A program made the position numbers and the translations under genes. DNA of 64,000 nucleotides from Clytia hemisphaerica. Taxonomy: Eukaryota; Cnidaria; Hydrozoa; Leptothecata; Clytiidae. The notes below the pieces were generated by a model. It did not search any database. It worked only from the letters and a program-made list of their open reading frames with translations, and was not told the DNA's origin. Of the stretch, positions 55,689 through 64,000 are shown one piece after another (positions within the stretch are counted from its first letter, which is position 1; every line of letters starts with the position of its first letter). The stretch covers positions 186,001-250,000 of the forward strand of contig CACVBU010000178.1 in NCBI GenBank assembly GCA_902728285.1, written 5' to 3'.

Positions 55689-58600
55689 TTACTTTGTGGA
55701 AAGATCAATGTTTGTAGCAATCTTACCAAGACCAGTCATTATATCAGAGTCATCAGCTCTATGTATTACAACCAAACCACGTACAGCTCTCGATGTTTCA
55801 CGAAAGGACATTTTCGTTAGCATTTCTGTATTGGATGATCGCTTTTCGAGGTAAACCATCATTCGAAAGCTCCAAACTGACAACCTGACCATACGTATAT
55901 GACTGACATATAATAGAGTCGATTTTCGAAATATGATAACGTCACCAACATTGATTGAGTCATGATAAACACTTTTGTTGCTTCATAAGCTTGGGTACGT
56001 GTACGATAACCAAACTTCAAACCAGGTTTCATAGATTTTCTGGTTCTCCTTTAAAATTTTCGTCGGATTTTCACTTGTTAACATAATACCATCAGGACAT
56101 CTTTCGTTGTTTCTTCCAAGTAGAAGACGATTAGGTGTGATAAGGTCCATAACTTCAAAATCACCTGTTATGTTCCCAATTGCCAATGGAAGATTATTTA
56201 TCGTATTAGCAATGGTTGCTCCAAGGGTTTCCCACTGCATCAGCGAGAGTCGATGGTTGTGAGCATTTTTCTCTATCGAAAGGTTGATTTCCTTTATCTT
56301 CCTCTCGACCTTGCCATGGAAGTTGTGTCCTTGGACAGGACATACCTTGAAATCGATCTTCCTGTTCGTCATCAGCTGAGATTTCAGATCTCGAATGTCC
56401 AGTCTCATGTCTTTGCACCCCTTTACAAGTTGAGTACCTTCGTCACAGAGCAGTTTGGCAGGGAATCCGTGATCACATGCAAATCTCGTAAAAGCAAGCA
56501 TGAAAGCTGGTGTTGAATAATCGTCCATTAATTTGATCGAAACAGCAGACGTTGAGCAGCAACAGAAGACCACAAGCCATATCTTAACAGTCGTTCGTTT
56601 ATGTTGTGGGGAATATGACATATGTGGTCCTGAGAGATCAATTTGGGAGTGGAAGAAGGCTGGTGCGATGGTCAGGTTTGAAACTGATACTGGGCCCATT
56701 GCAATGTTAACTGTCCGCTTCATGAGGTATCGACATCTCTCACATGACTCGCGCACTTGTTTCACCAACTGCCTCCCCTCGATTATGTACGCTTTCATCA
56801 AGACAAAACGGTGAGTTGTCTCAATGCCAGAGTGTTTGACTGTTGGGTGATTCCAATGCACATCCATGACAATGCTGAATGCCACAGGTGAGTTCTTCTC
56901 CAGAATTGGCACACAGAAAGACGAACGAGTGAGATCCTTCATCACTGTTGTGAATTGACCAACGATGGATACTTCTTGCTCGGGAAGAATTCGACCGGTG
57001 TAAACAAGAATACCATCTTTTTCTCTGGAGATCTTCTGGTATTGTTGTGGTTTCAGGAAGTGTTTGACTTCTATTGTTCCTTTCCTAAAGAAATATGATT
57101 CTGCATCCTTCATCAAATCTTGACTTGGTGGCTTAGAAGAATGCTTAGATTTCCGAGTTTGATTGATGAACTTCATGACAAAGGTAAGGATTCGAATAAC
57201 CTTCTGAAAACAATGTTGATTAGGATCAATAATGTAACCTGAGAATTTGTAGCGTTTCTTGAATTCGTCTAACCATTCAGTCGTAGATAAGTGGACTTCG
57301 AATTGATTGACGGATAACTCCTTTTTGATTTCTGAGAGTTCGCTTTGTTCCAATGTGATCTCTTCAACACGCTTTGCCGGAAATTCAGACTTTGGTAGAT
57401 GCATCCATGGTTGACCATTGATCCATGGAGATTCTGGTTTGACATCATGAATTGTTGCTCCTCTTCTAGTGCCAACATCAACAACCATTTGTTTTGACCT
57501 GATATGGTACCATTGATCTTTGGTGGTGAAACGATGTATCTCGATGACTCTGCTCCTAACCCATTGTTTCAAGGTTTTCTGGTCATTTGATATCCAGTGT
57601 AGTGATATCTGGCTGTCTGTGAATTTTGTGGATGATTTGAAGAAGGATTTGAAAGAGCGACGAACAATCTCTCCTGTATGAGCATTGATCAGCGATGCCA
57701 TTAGTTCAGCACGAGGAAGTGTCAAATCTTTTGGAACCATTCGTGAACGTGCAAACACCAATTGACAAGAGAATGTTCCATCCTTTCGAAGGAATCTAGC
57801 ATAGATGCCAACACAGATAGTTGTTTGACTGGAATCACCAAAATCCAAGGTTTCAACGTCAAGTGAGACTGCATCTTCTGGGACCACAAGGCGTTTGAAT
57901 CTCAAATGATTGATTTCGGACATCATCTCAAAGTGGGATAACCAGACTGGTCTCAGTTCCTCTGGTATTGCATCATCCCAGCTGAGTTGGCGATCAGTTA
58001 ATTCTCGTAAATCAATTTTCATTGCAGCTATCAATGGGACAATCTTTCCGGTTATGTCGAATATCTCTCCAACTTTTGATAGACAGTGTCGACGTGTCAG
58101 AACATCAGGAATCAAATTGGTTGAATTGGAACTTTTCTTACCTCTACGTTTGGGCGCAAAGTTGAGATCTGGAATAGACAATGACAATTCGTCAGATTTG
58201 GAAAACCACTTCATTCCACCAACACCAACGGAAATGCCATCTTCAGTCAAATGTGATGGTGGGTTTTCTCCAGAAATTGTGATGCCTTTCAGATTGAAAG
58301 CACCTTTGGATGTTACAATTTGAAGCTCATCAGCACGTTTGTAAGCTTCTTCTTTGGTGTCAGTTCCAGTAATGCAATCATCCACATATACGTCTTTTTG
58401 GATGATTTGGTTGACTTCAGGGTACTCCTGGCTGTTCATTTCAGCAATACGTCTGAGAGCGAATTCCGATTGGTTACCACTTGATTTAATACCATAGATT
58501 AAAGTTTTGATAACTTTCTCTTTCGGAATTTTGGTAGGATCCAATTCTTCATTCCATAGGTAACGTTGCAATGTCCAATGATCTTGGTGTAGTTTGACAG

Positions 58601-58952
58601 TATTGTACATCTTGCTTACATCGCTGTGGATACCTACAGGGTGTATTTGAAATCGGATCATGAGATCTTGTAGTTTGTTGAGGTTGTTAGTTCCCTTTGC
58701 TAATATGTCGTTCAAACTGTGTCCGGATGCTGTTGGGTGAGAAGCATCAAAGACAATACGGCATGGAGTGCTGATGGATGAAGGCTTCCATACAGCTCGC
58801 CAAGGGATGAAGTTCTGGATACTGCTTAAACGCAGCATTTCTTGTTGTGAAGATGGAAGGTCTTGGACATAGGCGACAAAACCAAGGGTCTCCAACTTCT
58901 TCTCTGAAGTGATGATGTCATCCTTGTCCTGTTTGTTCTCTCTGGTTTGCAA
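55689..58952 (-). pseudogene. BEL/Pao pol: RT, RNase H, integrase
   Basis: The 989-residue frame (58952-55983) holds VWKPSSISTPCRIVFDAS, GIHSDVSKMYNTV (RT Asp 111) and DVYVDDCITG (YVDD at 189-192). An RNase H-like region follows (PRAELMASL, FTDSQISLHWI). Next come an integrase zinc module (HPTVKHSGIE ... CERCRYL) and core (QIDLSGPH, LCDEGTQLVKG, HGKVERKIKE, giving D, D, E). The frame shifts at the C-terminus, which continues at 55892-55689 with RAVRGLVVIHRADDS, the usual BEL ending. The first residues overlap the protease frame by ~127 bp, joined by a -1 shift near 58952. All catalytic motifs are kept. Confidence 0.85.
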
Positions 58953-60211
58953 AGTTTCTTGAGCTGCTGGTTGTAAACCTTTAAAGCAATGTCTTTATTT
59001 GGTGCCAATCTTGAAGGGTCTTTAATCAGTGGTAAGGTTGCAGTCACAGTGTTCGTTTTGCTATCAAAGGATACTGAGTTGTTTATGAGTTCTTGTTCAG
59101 CTTCCTCTCTGATGCTCAAATCATGAGTATGATCTGATTCCTTGCATGTCCTGCAGCTGCGACATTTCACACAACGATATGTGATTTCTGTTCCTGTGGT
59201 TTCAACTTCGTCAAAGCGTTTCAGTTTGGATGTGAAGGACAGTCTCTTCAGATCAGGGTTAATTTGTACACCCCATTTATAGAGCTTCAATTGATCGGTG
59301 AAGAAATCCATTGCTTGATCTTCACTGAAGTAGGATTGGTGGATTGCTGTAAAAATCTCATGGGGTCCTCCGATTACTCCCCTTCCACCATCATCGGCGT
59401 TCTTGAAAACAGATTCGTAGATACCCAGACCAGATGGTAGCTGATAGATTAACTTGGGATGATAACGAATATACTTCATACCTATCATCATATGGACGTC
59501 GCCACCAACCACTGGTGCAGGTTTTGGAAGAGTTGTAGAGGAGCCACTTGCGATGTGTGACTGCTTGATGTCGTTCATGACTTCGCTCAACGGGTACTGT
59601 GGAAATGTTTCTGTAATAGCATCCATGCAGATCCCACATACTGAAGCTTGTTTTCCATCAGCTAGTGGTAAGTGAATGCTGTAAATTCCATTGTTGGTTT
59701 CTGTTGATGTACCACCAACACCTCCAATACGCATGGTTCCTGATGACACTTGGGTTGCATTGTCACCAAGGAGTGAGATTGCTGATTTTTTGACGATAAA
59801 ATCACTGCATCCATTGTCATAAAATATGGTCATACGATTCTTGTTAACATTGATAGTTTGAAGTAAATAGATACCTCTGTGCTCGTCCTTCTTTGGTGTT
59901 GAAATGTTGGATGGGAAGGCAGCATGAAAGATACTGATGTCCTTTGCAAATCTTGGTAGGTTGGCACTCTTCATGTATCTGTCTTTGAAGAGTTGAAGAA
60001 CATCTTGATTTTCCTGTGAGTTTTTGTGCTCCTCACAGACCAGAACATGTTTGCGGATTGGATACTTCGCATGTGATGGATGTGGACAGGTGAATGTGCT
60101 TTGACATCTCCCATCTCTATGTCTTCCGGATGAAACATCAGCACCAGGGAACAAGCATTGGTGACAGAAGTCCTTCTTGCGAAGCAATGAATATCGATGT
60201 CCAGGTGTCAT
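58826..60211 (-). pseudogene. BEL/Pao gag zinc knuckle and protease segment
   Basis: Begins with a Cys/His cluster (FCHQCLFPG...HRDGRCQS..CPHPSHAKYP), as found between BEL gag and protease. A retropepsin-like domain follows with TIFYDNGCSDFIV, in which the active site is D-N-G rather than D-S/T-G. A CxxCRTCKESD cluster precedes the junction with the RT frame. No stop interrupts the 461 codons. Confidence 0.75.
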
Positions 60212-61590
60212 CTCGACGAACTTCTTGCAAGTGAAATATTGGATGATTGGATGAGTTGCATCTTGTTGGGTCCATTGGTTGCGATGTGGTCATCACTGCT
60301 GCGTCAGGACTGTCACAGATTGAACATGTTGGATTCGGCAGTGGACCAGAAGTGTAGGTGCTGTTTGATGATGAATTTCGATTGCCTCGATTGCCTCTTG
60401 AGTCTGAATTCTTTAGAGGTTGCTTTTTCTTGGAATCGGATGCCACTGAATTGAAGATAAGTACTTTCTGTTGTTCGAGCTGCAGTTCCTTCTCGAGAAA
60501 CTTAATGAATCTCAACCATGTTGTTTTGGGGGGGATAACGTTTCGTTGGAAATTGAGGTTAGCCATCTGGTCAATCTGGTAGTGCCAATGGTGCGATAAA
60601 TCTGGTTCAAGCCATCACCGTAGAATAAATGTTCTTCTATATTGTGTTCGACGGCAAGTTTCATCAATTCTTTGATAATATTGATAAGATTGTTGAGAGA
60701 GTTGATGAGATTGTCAGAATCTTGTTTGCGGTTGAGCGATTCATTTTCGGTGAGTGAATGTAATTTCTTTGATAAGAGTAGTTTGGTGTCACCATAAGCA
60801 GACTTCAGACGCGACCACATCTCGTCAATGTCATCTAGGGTCGTGACGAGTGACAGGGCAGCACCTTTCAGTAGATTGTTTTTCAGTAGGTCTGGAAGCA
60901 TATGATGAGGGGTTGTACGATGATAAATCTTTTCGAATGCTGTTTTGAACGAATAGATATCCATCGGACTGTCGTAGCCAGAGAATTTGTCAAGACGTAT
61001 GTTGAGTTTGGACTCATCGAAACTACGTTGTTTGTAGACATCTCTTGTGGTGAGTGAGTCATTGAGCATCTCTTGGTATTTGGCTTCTGATTTACAGAGT
61101 CCTTTATGCTGTTTGCCTATCTCGTCTAACTTATCGAGAAGTTCTGTGTCGTTGATATCTGATTGTAGTAACGTTCATACCTCTCCGAAATTTGGATGAC
61201 TGTAGTTGCTAGGGATGTCGAAGAATTTTTTCAGCTCGATGAGTTGAGCATCACTTATTGCGTCGAAATCAGGTGATAAACTGGACTTGACGAGGGCCAT
61301 ACTTTGGGTGATGGAATCAATGTTCATGTACGTTTGTACTTTGCATCATCAGAAGACTTGAGAGATCTTTCTTGACTTCGATTGAGTTGTCGTTTGTAAT
61401 TATTTGAGTTTAAGACAAACTCTTTGATGGTAGCAAGGGTCGAGTTGATGAATGATAACAGCTTGGCATCTTCTGGACTGGGATCGTCAGTGGTTTCGTC
61501 TTGGTTGAGAACGTCCAAACGATATTGACGTAATTTGAGTCGAAATTGTTCAAGTCTTTCAAGCGTTTCATCTAACTGTGGTATGGACAA
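60138..61590 (-). pseudogene. BEL/Pao gag (DUF1759-like), frameshifted
   Basis: Segments 61590-61324 (coiled-coil-like), 61069-60512 and 60566-60138 together make a gag. LDKFSGYDSPMDIYSFKTAF and LKGAALSLVTTLDDIDEMWS are typical of DUF1759 gag domains. NLNFQRNVIPPKTTWLRFIK continues in another frame. At least two frameshifts and a gap at 61070-61323 break it. Confidence 0.75.
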
Positions 61591-62381
61591 CCATCCACTT
61601 GAACTTCATCAACGATATCGGTTACTTGCTCGGACATGAGCATGACATCATTCATTACGGATGTCATTTTGGAAGAGCAATTTATGGTTCCAGCTCTGGT
61701 GGAATCGATGGAAGATACGATGTCTTTAAGTGAAGAGGAATGGTCTTCGAGTAATTGCAAAGTAGATAGTAAGGATAATTGATGTACCTCAACAGATTTG
61801 ATGATTGGTTGAAGTGTGAGTTGATCGGCTAAGGATCTTGAAGTGAGTTGATCGGCTGAGGATCTTGAAGTGAGTTGATCGGCTGAGGATCTTGAAGTGA
61901 GTTGATCAGCTGAGGATCTTGAAGTGAGTTGATCGGCTGAGGATCTTGAAGTGAGTTGATCGGCTGAGGATCTTGAAGTGAGTTGATCGACTGAGGATCT
62001 TGAAGTGAGTTGATCGGCTGAGGATCTTGAAGTGAGTTGATCGACTGAGGATCTTGAAGTGAGTTGATCAGCTGAGGATCTTGAAGTGAGTTGATCGGCT
62101 GAGGATCTTGAAGTGAGTTGATCGGCTGAGGATCTTGAAGTGAGTTGATCGACTGAGGATCGAGGGTTGACGTGATCGGCTGAGGATCGAGAGTTGACGT
62201 GATCGGCTGATGATCTTGAAGGCTGAGGGACCTTCTCTCCAGTATTGTTGAAGATACGGTAGTTGATACGAGGATTTCGTCCTCCAGACATACATACAGT
62301 GCACTTTGTTTGAATGTGCCGTGTCAGACTGCACACGAGCGGGAATGGTTTGGAACAATCAAAATATCGGTAGCATGTCAA
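61572..62381 (-). CDS. BEL/Pao 5' ORF with 9-residue repeats, 269 aa
   Basis: Starts close to the 5' LTR. The N-terminus has CSLTRHIQTKCTVC, a possible zinc-binding site. About fourteen copies of SSADQLTSR (or SSVDQLTSR) follow, then a helical C-terminus with KMTSVMNDVMLMSEQV. The coding repeat is unusual for BEL and may be a gag extension. It ends just where the 61590 gag frame begins, in a different frame. Confidence 0.6.
   Translation of the reverse strand: MTCYRYFDCSKPFPLVCSLTRHIQTKCTVCMSGGRNPRINYRIFNNTGEKVPQPSRSSADHVNSRSSADHVNPRSSVDQLTSRSSADQLTSRSSADQLTSRSSADQLTSRSSVDQLTSRSSADQLTSRSSVDQLTSRSSADQLTSRSSADQLTSRSSADQLTSRSSADQLTSRSSADQLTSRSLADQLTLQPIIKSVEVHQLSLLSTLQLLEDHSSSLKDIVSSIDSTRAGTINCSSKMTSVMNDVMLMSEQVTDIVDEVQVDGCPYHS
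61812..62212. repeat. 27-bp coding minisatellite
   Basis: About 13 units of GATCGGCTGAGGATCTTGAAGTGAGTT with G/A variation at two positions, plus two variant units with GTTGACGT at the right end. The array is in frame with the minus-strand ORF at 62381-61572. Confidence 0.95.
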
Positions 62382-62395
62382 CTATCTTTATTGAT

Positions 62396-63716
62396 ATCAG
62401 AAGGTTCAAACTAGAAAAGTAAAAAATGACAAACATAAGGACTAGAAAAACAAAAAATAAAACAGAAATTTTCTAAGTTCTGAGGCTAGTGTAGTACTAG
62501 CCAAAGATGGCTCAGAGAAAGACATGTCTTAAGACAAAACACTATTATCAAATTCATTGTATAATTATATGATGTAATAGTATAAAGTAAAAGTGAAAGA
62601 TAGACTAAAAATATCTACCCTAACCTAAGTCCAGTGCTGTGCCTCAACACTGGACTGGTGAGCTGATGGGAGAACAAAAAGCAAAACAAAAACAAAAACA
62701 AAAATGTGGCCATGCAAAAAGGTTGCAAAAAGAGGAGTGGCAAAAGAAACTTACCAAATTGGCCACATGTGTGAGCTGGTGAAAATAGCCAAAAGAAAAC
62801 ACTACTGATGTGTTGACTGATCAGTGAGTGTGTGTGCAAGTGTAAAGTGTATTAACAAAAATAAAAAAGTGTATTAAATTTGTTGCATCCTCTCAAGAAA
62901 ACATACATCTTGTCTCTATGAAGTATTCTCAAGAATGAATAGAAAAATGACACAAATCAACTCTTATATGCATGTGTGAGAAATCACTGCAGACCAATTA
63001 TAAACTAATTATAAAAAGAGAAACGCTTTTTTATAAGAATATTTAAATCTAAGAAACATATTTTAATGCAAAATAAATGTGCTTATAAAGAAAATAGAAA
63101 ATGATACTTTTTATAGGAAACAAAGTATGTGAAATATTTTAGCAAGAAGGAAATTATTTCCCCTTTTCTAATTAGACATTAGCCTGGATATCCAAGCTCA
63201 AAATTTTAGAAAAAACAAAAATTACCTCAACATACAAAGTTCTAAAATTATAGAGCTTGGTCTCCCTAGAGAATGAAAGTGAAAACCCATGTTTCGTAGC
63301 CAACCGAGGGCAGCAAAACAGAAATTAATAGAGAGCAGTCTTACAAGATCTAAAACTATTAAAAACATCCAAAGATTACACCAAAGTCCATAAAAAAGTT
63401 TGCATGCATTATCATGACCAACCATGTTTTCTTGGAAAATGAACTTGCCTCTGTTTTCTTCTTTTTCATGTTTTCATGTAACAGAAAGCCCTATCTTCAC
63501 TAGCAACTGGAGGACTATCCTATTTTTGCTTTAGAATTGCTCCGCGCTGTGTAGATTGGCCCTTACGGCTTTAGGGAAGTGAGCGCAAGCAAGCGGACTG
63601 CAAATCGCTCTAGGGAGACCAGGCTGTAAACCAGAACATAAAAATATCAAAAACTAGACTGTGAAATAGTTTACAGCCTGGATATCCAGGCTAATTAGAC
63701 ATTAGTTCATTTTACA
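62396..63716 (-). repeat. BEL/Pao 5' LTR, interrupted
   Basis: Matches 54884-55666 except for a 514-bp inserted element and its 9-bp duplication (63180-63702). Without them the length is about 798 bp. Confidence 0.85.
63180..63693. mobile_element. Small inverted-repeat element with 9-bp duplication, copy 2
   Basis: Ends TAGCCTGGATATCCAAGC and GATATCCAGGCTA, flanked by ATTAGACAT at 63171-63179 and 63694-63702. The uninterrupted site is seen in the other LTR at 55644-55654. Same family as 8964-9529. Confidence 0.9.
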
Positions 63717-63721
63717 CTTAC

Positions 63722-63964
63722 CATTTGACTTTTTTTAGACATTTCCTTCGAGTGTTTATGTGGAATATGCTGAACAACGCAATCCTTCATTTTTGTTAAG
63801 CATTGGATATCTTCAACAATGACTCGTTGAACCAAAGTGATATAATCAGATCGTTGTTTCTTGTGATCATCTTTATCAAAAAGGAACTCTCCATTTGGAA
63901 CATCATTCAGCTTTCTTCTTGGAGAATCAGTGCTCAAATCATTACCACCAACTCTGTTCATCAC
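63722..63964 (-). CDS. Exon of a DUF6589-like protein (partial)
   Basis: The minus frame from 63964 encodes DYITLVQRVIVEDIQCLTKM and QHIPHKHSKEMSKKSQM and then meets a good splice donor (ATG/GTAAGT) at 63720-63721. The HKYSKEMSKKS-type motif is, from memory, part of the DUF6589 family common in cnidarians and fungi, of unknown function. The donor's GTAAG abuts the BEL LTR, so the next exon would lie beyond the retrotransposon. The exon may extend past 63988 toward the window edge. Confidence 0.45.
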
Positions 63965-64000
63965 ATACGCCTTAACACAATCATGTGAGTCAACATTTTG

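Larger units (their letters stand above)
54884..63716 (-). mobile_element. BEL/Pao LTR retrotransposon
   Basis: Two direct copies of a ~790-bp LTR (54884-55666 and 62396-63716, the latter enlarged by an inserted element) enclose gag-pol on the minus strand. The LTR begins TGTAAAATGAAC in element orientation, and the sequence before the 3' LTR (TTTTGAGGGGAG) is a good polypurine tract. Gag, protease, reverse transcriptase, RNase H and integrase occur in BEL order, broken by at least three frameshifts. The inner LTR end and primer-binding site are not clear. CTTAC at 63717-63721 and 54803-54807 could be the target duplication, but ~75 bp at the left would then be unexplained. Confidence 0.85.

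Noticed and set aside
1..64000. CRISPR arrays, bacterial operons, ribosome-binding sites
   Set aside because: Tandem repeats lack the equal repeat-spacer layout, and the DNA is eukaryotic with introns and transposons.

Overview
This window is AT-rich, intron-bearing animal DNA dominated by transposable elements. It is most likely from a cnidarian or a similar early-branching invertebrate. The inference rests on the element mix: Polinton/Maverick, P-element/THAP9-like, PIF/Harbinger with a THAP domain, BEL/Pao, Ty3/Gypsy, and LINEs with CCCH fingers. It also rests on HECT, SWIM and integrase proteins of types I associate with cnidarian genomes. No bacterial gene organisation is present. Family names are from recall; no search was run.

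Left part (1-20 kb): a hairpin repeat between direct repeats (1-880), minisatellites, a cysteine/histidine-rich hypothetical ORF (1679-2344), degenerate tandem repeats (2.4-3.0 kb), a broken SWIM-finger gene (about 4 kb), a PIF/Harbinger transposase with one in-frame stop (6.1-7.25 kb), and a multi-exon P-element/THAP9-like gene on the minus strand (16.5 to 8.6 kb). Several exon phases of that gene still join. Its introns hold four non-autonomous transposons, one of them nested in another. A 177-bp tandem array (17 kb) and a CGATTG-rich inverted-repeat element (18.9-19.4 kb) follow.

Middle part (20-31.8 kb): a reverse-transcriptase gene is split by a 6331-bp, almost perfectly palindromic element (21872-28202). 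It has 3-kb arms, a 6-bp target duplication and AGT...ACT ends. Each arm carries the same 166-residue C2H2 zinc-finger ORF. The single-copy centre encodes a decayed fragment resembling the Polinton packaging ATPase. I read this as a miniature, palindromised Polinton/Maverick derivative and consider it the most unusual feature. Relics of Gypsy gag and integrase follow.

Right-centre (33-51.5 kb): a four-exon CD225/dispanin-like membrane-protein gene (36876-34578, minus) can be assembled with every phase intact; it looks like a real host gene. Upstream of it lies a 3.67-kb DNA transposon with exact 31-bp inverted repeats and a 7-bp target duplication. Then come several small inverted-repeat elements, a CCCH-endonuclease-RT LINE (43.9-47.7 kb) split by a small element with an 8-bp target duplication, a second LINE tail, and a broken integrase-type transposase (49-50.1 kb).

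Right end (52.7-64 kb): a HECT-domain gene whose 5' exons are tandem duplicates (52754-54666, minus), then a BEL/Pao retrotransposon (about 54.9-63.7 kb, minus) with long terminal repeats, frameshifts and a 27-bp coding minisatellite. One LTR is interrupted by a small element that also occurs at 9 kb. The BEL element abuts the splice donor of an exon at 63722-63964.
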